Assembly: GCF_001570725.1 (NCBI RefSeq)
Contig: NZ_BCNV01000001.1
Span: forward strand, 248,001-312,000
Direction of reading: 5' to 3'
Origin: Paenibacillus amylolyticus
GTDB lineage: Bacteria; Bacillota; Bacilli; Paenibacillales; Paenibacillaceae
Length of the DNA stretch: 64,000 nt
Below the pieces are notes generated by a model, which saw only the letters and a list, made by a program, of their open reading frames with translations, was not told the DNA's origin and made no database searches. The number at the start of each line of letters is the position of its first letter. The stretch's first letter is position 1. Both the position numbers and the translations under genes were made by a program. Positions 8,113 through 17,200 of the stretch are shown here, piece after piece.

Positions 8113-9936
8113 ATGATCATGCTTGGCAAAATGAAGAGAATCTTAATAGGCAAGCCAATGAAATCGGCTGAACTGGATGGAGAAAAATTGGGGAAATGGA
8201 AGGCACTTGCCATCCTGTCCTCGGATGCCCTATCGTCCGTTGCCTACGGTACGGAACAGATTTTGCTGGTGCTCGTTGCGGCCGGATTCGCCGCCCTGTG
8301 GTACTCTGTTCCAATTTCCATCGCCGTGCTGGGATTACTCGTCATTTTAATTTTTTCCTATCGCCAGACGATATTTGCTTATCCAACAGGGGGCGGCGCT
8401 TATATCGTAGCCAAGGATAACCTGGGTACAACATCCAGTCTGATTGCCGGAGGATCTCTGCTGGTCGATTATATTCTGACCGTTGCGGTAAGTTCGTCTG
8501 CAGGGACGGATGCGATTACGTCGGCTTTTCCTATGCTGCATGACTACAGTGTTGTGATTGCACTCATTATGATTGTTTTTCTAACGATTATGAATTTGCG
8601 GGGAGTGACGGAGTCAGCGTCTGTGCTGGCGATCCCCATCTATCTATTTATCTTCTCGATTGCGGTTCTGATTATCTCAGGCGGAATCAAACTTCTTGCC
8701 GGGGGGATGGACGCAGCTGCACCTGAATTCGGAACAAGTCTATCCCATGTGAGTATCTTTTTGTTACTAAAAGCATTTAGCTCCGGATGTTCTGCGTTGA
8801 CTGGTGTGGAAGCGGTAAGTAACGCGATCCCGAACTTCAAGCAGCCTGCCGAGAAAAATGCTGCCGGTACGTTACTGCTCATGGGTTGTATATTGGGAGC
8901 CATGTTCATTGGCATCACGTTGCTGGCTTTCGGTTATGGGGTGAAGCCTGATCCCCATGCCACGGTTATTTCCCAGATTGCCGAAGCCACATTTGGCAGA
9001 GGGTGGATGTATTTTATTATCCAGGGTGTGACGGCACTAATCCTGTTCCTGGCAGCCAATACGGCGTATTCGGCCTTCCCGTTGTTGTCTTTCATGATGG
9101 CGAAAGACAAATATATGCCCCATATGTTCATGGTCAGAGGTGACCGTCTTGGCTTCTCCAACGGGATTATTTTTCTCAGTGTGATGTCTGCGCTGCTGGT
9201 GGTCGGGTTCAAAGGGAATACGGAAAGTCTGATTCCGCTCTATGCGGTAGGGGTATTCATTCCATTTACTCTGTCACAGCTTGGCATGATGATTCGCTGG
9301 ATCAAAGTCAAACCATCAGGCTGGCAGATGAAACTGCTCGTTAATACAGTCGGTATGCTGACTACACTATCGATTACCCTGATCTTTATTTTCACCAAGT
9401 TCACGCAGACATGGGTCATCTTTATCTTTTTGCCGCTCGTTGTCTATGTGTTCATGCGTATTCACCGTCACTATTGCAACATTGCCGATGAGCTGCGGAT
9501 TGATATTCAGGTCGATAAGCCAGCCAAAAAAGGCAATACCATTGTCATTCCTGTTGCAGGCATTACCCGGGTCGTTATGAATACGATCAGTTACGCCCAG
9601 ACGATGTCGGATCACGTGGTCGCACTGTACATTGGATTCGATGATGAGGCGATACGCAAGATGGAGCAGAAGTGGGAAGAATGGAATCCAGGCGTTCGTC
9701 TGGTTGTGATCAAATCGAGGTACCGTAGCATTATGGGGCCGCTGAAGAAATTCATTGATACCGTAGAGTGGAAAACGGCCGAGACCGATCATATCACCAT
9801 TCTGATTCCGCAATTCATCACCAAGCACTGGTGGCAGAATGTACTGCACAACCAGACCAGCTTCATGATCCGGGCTTATCTGATCAATTACAAAGACGTG
9901 ATTGTCACCACGGTGCCATATCATCTTAATCGTTAA
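8113..9936 (+). CDS. kimA: KimA-type high-affinity potassium importer (APC superfamily)
   Basis: 607 residues, the same length I recall for B. subtilis KimA (YdaO). It shares long stretches with it, including LSSDALSSVAYGTEQIL, YPTGGGAYIV, GGSLLVDYILTVAVS and LLKAFSSGCSALTGVEA. About twelve membrane segments occupy residues 30-450. The C-terminal 150 residues are a soluble cytosolic domain (IPVAGITRVVMNTISYAQ). KimA takes up K+ with protons and is inhibited by c-di-AMP. A GGAAGGAAG site precedes ATG 8113; ATG 8119 is an alternative. The gene is monocistronic. Confidence 0.9.
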   Translation: MIMLGKMKRILIGKPMKSAELDGEKLGKWKALAILSSDALSSVAYGTEQILLVLVAAGFAALWYSVPISIAVLGLLVILIFSYRQTIFAYPTGGGAYIVAKDNLGTTSSLIAGGSLLVDYILTVAVSSSAGTDAITSAFPMLHDYSVVIALIMIVFLTIMNLRGVTESASVLAIPIYLFIFSIAVLIISGGIKLLAGGMDAAAPEFGTSLSHVSIFLLLKAFSSGCSALTGVEAVSNAIPNFKQPAEKNAAGTLLLMGCILGAMFIGITLLAFGYGVKPDPHATVISQIAEATFGRGWMYFIIQGVTALILFLAANTAYSAFPLLSFMMAKDKYMPHMFMVRGDRLGFSNGIIFLSVMSALLVVGFKGNTESLIPLYAVGVFIPFTLSQLGMMIRWIKVKPSGWQMKLLVNTVGMLTTLSITLIFIFTKFTQTWVIFIFLPLVVYVFMRIHRHYCNIADELRIDIQVDKPAKKGNTIVIPVAGITRVVMNTISYAQTMSDHVVALYIGFDDEAIRKMEQKWEEWNPGVRLVVIKSRYRSIMGPLKKFIDTVEWKTAETDHITILIPQFITKHWWQNVLHNQTSFMIRAYLINYKDVIVTTVPYHLNR

Positions 9937-10279
9937 CTCGAAGGGTTAATCGCTTCACCCCGGTTGGAAGATTTACAGATTAATGTAAAGTGAGTCACTT
10001 TCATTAATAGACAAACGTTCATATTCCATTTACACATCAAACCGCAGGGACATCTCCAAACAGGGGAGTTCTTGCGGTTTTTTGTCGTGAAATCCGATTT
10101 GGATTTCACTTTTGATTTGATGCACATTTGCGTAAACAGCCTTGTCCATGATTAACGTTACGTTGATTCAGAACGGATTTTGCTGTGACATTCGACTCTT
10201 ACACTAGATAACGTGGTGCTGAAGTGGATGTAGCATTTCACACACACTGAATGCGTGAAACAAGGGGGAAGAAAATCCG
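9937..10279. other. Intergenic region between kimA and the ABC importer
   Basis: It contains the terminator at 10039-10083. Between 10084 and 10279 I see no open frame, no riboswitch and only weak promoter-like matches. The promoter of the importer must lie here but I cannot place it confidently. Confidence 0.5.
10039..10083 (+). terminator. Intrinsic terminator downstream of kimA
   Basis: AACCGCAGGGACATCTCC pairs with GGGAGTTCTTGCGGTT around AAACAG, then six T. It lies about 100 bp after the kimA stop. Confidence 0.85.
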
Positions 10280-11242
10280 ATGAGTGAGCTTGATAACCGG
10301 ATCAGCTTGCCCGCCGCCAAACGGCGCGTATCCGGTACGAGTGAGCGCCGGACAGTCTCGCTGCGTGTGCAGCGAATGCGGGAGAATATGCTGGCCTATG
10401 GTTTCCTGGCACCATCGCTGCTTTTGTTTGCAGTGTTTCTGTTTTACCCGATGTTTAAGTCCGTGTACCTCAGTCTGCATTCCACAGATCCGACGGGACA
10501 AATTGCGGCTTATGTGGGACTGGATAACTTTAAGGCGGTGTTCCAGTCAGGACTGTTTATGCAAGGGATGAAAGTGACTTTGCTATTTGTCCTGTTTACA
10601 GTGCCTACGGGCATGCTGGCTGCTCTGATTCTGGCTGCACTGACTCACAACCGATTCAAGGGAATGCGTGTGTTCCAATTTGTATTCTCTCTGCCGGTGG
10701 TGTTATCCGTCGGTTCGTCAGCGGTCATCTGGAAGTTTCTTTTCCATCCGACCCTGGGCATGCTGAATTATCTGCTTGGCAAAGTAGGCATCGATCCAAT
10801 TCCTTGGCTGACCAGCCCGGATTGGGCATTGATCTCAATTTCCATCATGACGATCTGGATGAATCTTGGATTCAACTACATTATCCTATCCAGTGGATTG
10901 GCGGGCATTCCGGATGAGATCTACGAGAGCGCCAAGATTGACGGCGCAGGACCCTTACTTACGTTTCGCAAAATCTCGATGCCGCTACTGTCACCAACGT
11001 TATTCTTTGTTACGGTCGTATCGATCATTGGTGCTTTTCAATCGTTCGGTCAGATCAACATTCTAACCCGGGGTGGCCCGATGGACAGTACGAATGTTTT
11101 CGTCTATTCCATCTATCAGGAAGCCTTCGTTAATTTCCGCTTTGGTACAGGTAGTGCGCAGGCACTGATCCTGTTTGTGGTAATTATGCTGCTGACTCTG
11201 ATCCAGTTCAAATGGGTAGAAAGGAAAGTGCATTACCAATGA
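10280..11242 (+). CDS. ABC sugar/glycerol-phosphate transporter permease, UgpA-like
   Basis: 320 residues, CUT1-family inner-membrane permease with six membrane segments after a basic N-terminus (about 40 residues). The EAA loop that docks the ATPase is YESAKIDGAGPLLTFRKISM near residue 215. The end of the protein (FGQINILTRGGPMDSTN; VERKVHYQ) resembles UgpA of the glycerol-3-phosphate importer more than MalF. A GGGGGAAG site precedes the ATG. It overlaps the next permease gene by 4 bp (ATGA). No ATPase gene is present; CUT1 systems in Bacillales often share an MsmX-type ATPase encoded elsewhere. Confidence 0.85.
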   Translation: MSELDNRISLPAAKRRVSGTSERRTVSLRVQRMRENMLAYGFLAPSLLLFAVFLFYPMFKSVYLSLHSTDPTGQIAAYVGLDNFKAVFQSGLFMQGMKVTLLFVLFTVPTGMLAALILAALTHNRFKGMRVFQFVFSLPVVLSVGSSAVIWKFLFHPTLGMLNYLLGKVGIDPIPWLTSPDWALISISIMTIWMNLGFNYIILSSGLAGIPDEIYESAKIDGAGPLLTFRKISMPLLSPTLFFVTVVSIIGAFQSFGQINILTRGGPMDSTNVFVYSIYQEAFVNFRFGTGSAQALILFVVIMLLTLIQFKWVERKVHYQ

Positions 11243-12060
11243 GTGCGACATGGACCAAAACGCTGTTGTATGTATTACTGACGATCTGTGCAGCGCTTGT
11301 GCTGTATCCGGTGATGTACACCTTTTTCATGGCCGTTATGACGCCGGAAGATGCGAGCGCTTATCCGCCGCATATCATTCCAAATTCAATCGATCTGTCC
11401 AACTTTAGCGAAGTATTTGATATTGTTCCGATCGGTCGATTTATCGGCAATACCTTTCTTGTCGCAGGACTGACGACGCTTGGTCAATTGATTACAGCGA
11501 GTATGGCAGCCTATGCGTTTGCAAAAATGCAGTTCAAAGGCAAAAACGTCATCTTCAGCATGTTTGTCGCAACGATGATGATTCCATGGGAAGTAACAAT
11601 GATCCCAAATTACCTCACGGTTCGTAGCTGGGGCTGGCTGGATAGTTATCAAGGGCTTACGGTGCCGTTTCTGGCAACGGCGTTTGGTACATTCTTGCTG
11701 AGACAGTTCTTCATGCAGCTACCCAAGGAATTGTTCGAGGCGGCGAGGATCGACGGTTGTGGTCATATTCGCTATTTCATATCGCACGTCTTGCCTTTGT
11801 CCCGTCCGGCACTTGGAACACTGGCAATCTATTCATTCTTAAGTATGTATAATTCGTATCTCTGGCCGCTGCTGGTGACAAACACACCGGAAATGAGAAC
11901 CGCACAAATCGGAATCTCGATGCTGGAGTTCCAGGAATCCACAGCGTGGAATCTGGTATTTGCCGGAACAGCCATGGTCATTCTACCATCCTTACTGCTA
12001 TTGATTTTCGGGTTGAAACAGCTTGTCCGCGGAATGGCCGCAGGCGCGCTGAAGGGGTAG
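11239..12060 (+). CDS. ABC sugar/glycerol-phosphate transporter permease, UgpE-like
   Basis: 273 residues, second permease of the importer, six membrane segments. The docking loop is LFEAARIDGCGHIRYFISHV near residue 170. The segment DSYQGLTVPFLATAFGTFLLRQFF matches the UgpE pattern as I remember it. The ATG at 11239 overlaps the preceding TGA and has AGAAAGGAAAG 10 nt upstream; an in-frame ATG at 11212 lies inside the previous gene without a ribosome site. It forms the heterodimeric channel with the upstream gene product. Confidence 0.85.
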   Translation: MSATWTKTLLYVLLTICAALVLYPVMYTFFMAVMTPEDASAYPPHIIPNSIDLSNFSEVFDIVPIGRFIGNTFLVAGLTTLGQLITASMAAYAFAKMQFKGKNVIFSMFVATMMIPWEVTMIPNYLTVRSWGWLDSYQGLTVPFLATAFGTFLLRQFFMQLPKELFEAARIDGCGHIRYFISHVLPLSRPALGTLAIYSFLSMYNSYLWPLLVTNTPEMRTAQIGISMLEFQESTAWNLVFAGTAMVILPSLLLLIFGLKQLVRGMAAGALKG

Positions 12061-12446
12061 GAGTGGGAAGTTTTACAAGTGTTTAAGTGAAATGTAAGTT
12101 CTGAAGGTTTTGATCTTAAGTTTGTAATCTAAAGGTTCTGTATTAAAGATTTTGATTTAAACCTTGTATCTTCGTACAAGGTCAAGGAATTGGATACCAG
12201 GAGCGAATAAAATGAGGCTCGTGCTTCAAATAAGATGTTGAAATGAACGACGGTAGTAGTGGAGGGGACGAAATCGATTCTGAAGAAGCAAAGCGTTCGC
12301 CTTTATCCCCGGATTTCCCCCTTTGAAAGGGGATGAAAGAAATCCGGGGATAACAGCGATCAAAAGAACGATTCGTAACCGTAACGGCCACATCGCTTCA
12401 TCCCCAAGATTTTATTGCAAGCGAGCCATATAAAAGGAGAGCGATT
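12061..12446. other. Intergenic region inside the ABC importer cluster
   Basis: This 386-bp gap separates the permeases from the binding-protein gene. It contains the palindromic repeat at 12279-12375. I see no open frame. Its 5' part is AT-rich and may hold a separate promoter for the binding-protein gene, which usually needs higher expression. Confidence 0.5.
12279..12375 (-). repeat. Palindromic dispersed repeat, copy A
   Basis: TTATCCCCGGATTTC (12303-12317) and its exact reverse complement (12339-12353) enclose a smaller hairpin, CCCC-TTTGAAA-GGGG (12318-12332). Flanks with CAAAGCGTTCGCC on one side and CAGCGATCAAAAGAACG on the other also belong to the repeat, because a related unit in the opposite orientation lies at 50013-50090. 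Transcribed between permease and binding-protein genes, it could stabilise or partly terminate the mRNA. Confidence 0.75.
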
Positions 12447-13820
12447 ATGAACGGATTTCGTTTGAAAAAAAGAGGAACATTTGCATTAATGCTGGCTGCA
12501 CTCATGTTGGTCATCTCCGCTTGCGGAACGAAAGCAGAAACAAGCAGCCCGGCAAGTGGCGCACCAGCAGAAGCGGCCGCCGCTGAAACAACACAATTGA
12601 CGTGGTGGCATTCCATGTCTGGCGCAGGGGAGAAAGCCATTAATCAACTCGCTTCCGACTTTAACGCTAGTCATCCGGAAATTCAGGTGAAGCCCATCTA
12701 TCAAGGGAAGTACGATGAGAGTCTGAACAAACTCAAAGCATCCATGGGCTCAGACAGCGGTCCTGACATTATCCAGGTCTACGAGATCGGTAGCAAGTTC
12801 ATGATCGATTCAGGCATGATTACACCAGTACAGCAGTTCATCGACAAGGATCAGTTCGACCTGTCCCAACTGGAGCCGAACATCATCCGATACTACACCA
12901 TCGATGGCAAATTGAACGCGATGCCGTTTAACACATCGAACCCGATTCTGTACTACAACAAGGATATGTTCAAAGCAGCAGGTTTGGACCCGGAGAACCC
13001 GCCGAAGACGTATGAAGAGTTTGAACAAGCAGCAAAAGCACTGGCGAAAGACGGTAAGCCAGGAGCATCCATGGCGATCTACGGCTGGTTCATGGAACAG
13101 TTCTTTGCGAACCAGAATGCAGATTATGTAAACAATGGAAACGGAAGAACCGAAGCGGCTACAGAGTCAATGTTGAACTCGGAAGCTGGAGTGAAGACAT
13201 TAACGTGGTGGAAAAAGATGATTGATGAGAAAACCCTCTCCAATCTGGGACGTAGCACAGACGATACGACAGCAGCATTTACAGCACAGCAAATCGGTAT
13301 GACCCTCGATTCTACGGCTGGCCTGCGTAAAATCGTAGAAGGTTCAGGCGGCAAGTTTGAACTGGGAACAGGCTTCCTGCCTCGTCCAGCGGATGCCAAA
13401 GAAGGCGGCGTTGTGGTGGGTGGAGCGAGCTTGTACATCATGAACAACAAATCCGAAGCACAACAGCAAGCGGCATGGGAGTTCATCAAGTACTTGGCTA
13501 CACCAGAGGTACAAGCGAACTGGAGTGTTGCGACAGGATATTTCCCTATTACGACAGCAGCCTACAATGAGCAAGTATTAAAGGATAATATGGCGAAGTA
13601 CCCGCAATTCCAGACAGCAGTCGATCAATTGCACGCTTCCGCGGATTCGACAGCAACATCCGGGGCATTAATGGGTGTATTCCCAGAAGCCAGACAACTT
13701 GTCGAAGGAGCGATTGAAACGGTCCTGAATGGACAAGGTACACCACAGGAAGCATTAGATGCCGCAGCCAAACAAATTACAGACAAGATTGCGCAATATA
13801 ACAGCACGGTGAAGAAATAA
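12447..13820 (+). CDS. ABC transporter substrate-binding lipoprotein, UgpB-like
   Basis: 457 residues. A signal peptide ends in a lipobox (LVISACGT), so the mature protein is anchored to the outer face of the membrane by Cys-27. An Ala/Glu/Ser-rich linker follows (residues 28-50). The body is a cluster-D solute-binding protein: WWHSMSGAGEKAINQLASDF, DIIQVYEIGSKFM, FNTSNPILYYNKDMFKAAGL and GGASLYIM all resemble UgpB of the sn-glycerol-3-phosphate importer. An AAAAGGAGAG site precedes the ATG. It is the third gene of the cluster, with permeases upstream, an uncommon order. Glycerol-3-phosphate or a phosphodiester is the most likely ligand, at moderate certainty. Confidence 0.82.
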   Translation: MNGFRLKKRGTFALMLAALMLVISACGTKAETSSPASGAPAEAAAAETTQLTWWHSMSGAGEKAINQLASDFNASHPEIQVKPIYQGKYDESLNKLKASMGSDSGPDIIQVYEIGSKFMIDSGMITPVQQFIDKDQFDLSQLEPNIIRYYTIDGKLNAMPFNTSNPILYYNKDMFKAAGLDPENPPKTYEEFEQAAKALAKDGKPGASMAIYGWFMEQFFANQNADYVNNGNGRTEAATESMLNSEAGVKTLTWWKKMIDEKTLSNLGRSTDDTTAAFTAQQIGMTLDSTAGLRKIVEGSGGKFELGTGFLPRPADAKEGGVVVGGASLYIMNNKSEAQQQAAWEFIKYLATPEVQANWSVATGYFPITTAAYNEQVLKDNMAKYPQFQTAVDQLHASADSTATSGALMGVFPEARQLVEGAIETVLNGQGTPQEALDAAAKQITDKIAQYNSTVKK

Positions 13821-14250
13821 TTTTAGGTTAATCTCAAAATAAAGATGCGGCGATCAAACCTGATCGTCGTATTGTTATGCCTGTGTCTTGAAATTCTATA
13901 AGACTTAAGTCTGATATTTCTTAAAAAGGGATAGATAGATGCTGTTATTAAATGTCGAAATAATAAACGATTCATATCTATTATGTTAATTTATATGACG
14001 TAAATAGTTTAATGTGCACATAAACATGACTCTAAAAGATCAAAAAGACATAATTTTGATCTTAAATTAGTCCTATTTAGCCTTGAGAAAGAGAAAATGA
14101 TTTCTTTCTGTAATGTATATGTTCTATTTTATTTCATAATGAAGAAATAATGTTTACATGAGTCAGTTATTCAGTTATCTTATATTTGAACTAATGTACA
14201 AGCTGTCTGAACAAATGATTGAAAATTTAAAACATGGGGGTAGGAAAAAG
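13821..14250. other. AT-rich intergenic region before the surface nuclease gene
   Basis: It holds a weak terminator near its left end (13848-13874) and then about 350 bp of very AT-rich DNA. I see no convincing open frame and no clear -35/-10 pair, though a promoter for the long downstream gene is expected here. Confidence 0.5.
13848..13874 (+). terminator. Weak intrinsic terminator after the binding-protein gene
   Basis: CGGCGATCA and TGATCGTCG form a 9-bp stem (13848-13869) with loop AACC; the following tract is only ATTGTTAT, so it is weak. Confidence 0.5.
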
Positions 14251-17200
14251 ATGCAAAGTAAGCAAATAAAGAGTTGGCTCAGGTTATTCTTAGCTGTGGT
14301 CCTGCTGATTACGGGTGCCATACCTGCTGGCTTATTCAACAACAAAGTTGCAGCGGCGGATGAACTGCTAACAGTTGCAGAGGCGCTCGCTCTTGGTTCG
14401 GATGATTCAACCGCAACGGTTGAAGGTTATGTTGTCGGGACCTACAGCAACGGTCCAAGTGTAAATTTGAATCCACCCTTTACTGTAGACACTAATTTTG
14501 CAATTGCTGATAGTCCAACCGAAACAAATCTTAGTAAGATGATGCCTGTTCAAGTACCCACAACTGCTCCTCGCAGCACGTTCGGACTACAAAGTAATCC
14601 CTCCTTATATCAATCCAAAGTACGTATTAACAATGGTACGTTATCTCAATATTTCACTTCTAAAGGTATACGATCCGTTACATCAACAACTTTTCAACTG
14701 ATTGATGAGACACCGGAAACGGAAGTGGCTAATGTCACAGCTAATCCGTCCCCAGGGGCCGTTCCGTCAGGAACACAGGTTACTTTGGGAACAACTACAG
14801 TCGGTGCAGCCGTATACTACAAGTTAAATGATGAAAATGCGTTTCTTCCTTACACAGTTCCCATCACGGTTAATGATGCTATGCACATTGAAGCTTATGC
14901 ACACAAAGAAGGCTTGCTGGATAGTGCAATTGCTTTATTTAATTATACGATCGTTGACAATACTCCAATTTCAATATCTGATGCCAGAAACAAGCCTGAA
15001 AACTCTCCGGTTACCGTTCAAGGGATTGTAACCTACCGAGAGGAATCAGGAGGAATGGCGAATCTATATATTCAGGATGAGAATGCTGGAATCGTCATTC
15101 GTGGTACAGATTCAACTGTTGAGCCAGGTGACCGGATTGAAGCGTATGGTCCGCTCACCATTTATAACGGTCTACTCCAGGTAGAGAAGGATAAAGCAGG
15201 ATTTCCAGGCGGTTATATTAAGATCTTGGATAAAACACAAGAAATTCCTGAACCGCTTACGTTGACATCCAAAGACTTTGCACCTGCTGAAGACGGAGGC
15301 AAGGGTTCGGGCGGCATCTATGAAGGGATGCTTGTCGAAGTCAATGGGGTCACGGTGACAAGAAGTAGCAGTTCCACCTTTTTTGCGACAGATGTGGATG
15401 GTCGAGAGATCACGATCTATGCCAAAAATAGCCCCACTGCACTGGCAACAGGCAAAACATACGAAAAAGTGACAGGCGTTATGACTTATCACACAAGCTA
15501 TGGTCTCGAATTAATCCCACGCACAGCAGCGGATGTTGTCGAGAATCTGCTTTCTGTTACAGCTAGTGTTCCTTCAGGGGGAATTGTAAAAGGATCTACG
15601 GTGACTTTATCCTCACCAATGGCGGGAGCAGAAATTTATTATACGGTTAATGGCACTAACCCTACACCAACATCTACGCGGTACACTGTGCCAATTAAAG
15701 TAGATGAAGATACTGCTATTAAAGCTATTGCAGTGTCTGGTGGGAATACAAGTAATGTATATACCTATACGTACAAGGTTCTTCAGGAACTGAACAATCT
15801 TAGAATCCACGATATTCAAGGGGCCACCCATAACTCCTTGTACGATGGCTTGGCTGTGCAAAATGTGGAAGGCATTGTGACTCATGTTGTAAACGCAACT
15901 TCCTTCTACATGCAGGAGATTCCTGGCATGGAAGATAACGATGACAGAACATCTGAAGGTATTCTGGTCTATAAGTCGTCTCATGGAATGACAGTAGGTA
16001 ACAAGGTGAGCGTATCTGGACAGGTGAAAGAATATGCAACAGCAACAACGGAGCTGGCGATAACGGAAATTGTAGCTACAATAATTTCGGTTGAAGACAG
16101 TAATAAAGATTTACCTGAACCTGTGGTTTTGGGTACTAATGGTCGCATGATTCCTACCGTAATTGATTCCGATCAATTCGGCGAGTTTAATCCGGATAAG
16201 GATGCCATTGACTTTTATGAGAGTCTAGAAGGGATGAGGGTACAACTCGATAATGCTACCATTATCGGTCCGTATTCCAGTGAACCGGGTCTCGCTGTTG
16301 TTGTAGATAATGGTCCCAACAATCCGTTGCGCACGCCTGCGGGCGGTGTCATTCTGACAGGGGATGGTGCAGAGCCGTTTGAGAGTTCACTTAATCCGCA
16401 ACGGCTGTTCATCAATAAAAAACCATCCCAAGCCGTCAAAACGGGAGACAAGCTAGCTGGCTCCGTTAAAGGGGTTATGACATACTCCAATGGGAATTTT
16501 AAAGTGATTCCTGAAGGTAATCTTCCGGCAATCACACCGAGTTCCCTTGAACAAGCAATAACAAAAATTCAACCCATCGATGACAAATTGACGATTGCAA
16601 CTTTCAATGTAGAGAATTTCAGTCAAAAGGATGCGGCTAGAGCTGTTAAAATTGGCGGCATTGTCGTCAATAATCTGAAAAATCCAGATATTATCGGCAT
16701 TATGGAAGTGCAAGATAATGATGGAGCAACGGACAGTGGAGCAACAGCTGCAGATGCTAGTTTCCAAACCCTAATTGATGCCATTGCAACTAAAGGTGGT
16801 CCTACGTATAAATACACAGATATCGCTCCGGAAAATAACAAGGATGGCGGAGCACCAGGTGCCAATATTCGTGTAGGGTTTCTGTATAATGAATCACGTG
16901 TGTCCCTGAAGGCAGGAATTAAAGGAAGTGCGACAACAGCAATTCAGGTAGGCGCTGACGGCAGTCTCTCCAATAATCCGGGGCGTATTGCACCAGGTGA
17001 CGAGGCGTTCGCTAGCTCCCGCAAGCCGCTTGCCGCTGAATTCGAATTCAATGGTGAACGTGTAGTGGTGATTGCTAACCACTTCAATTCCAAAGGTGGA
17101 GACCTGAAACCTTTTGGAAGCATACAGCCTGCGACTCGAAGCAGTGAAGTTCAACGTGCGAAGCAAGCTGCGTTAGTGAATGGGTTTGTGAAGGAGTTAC

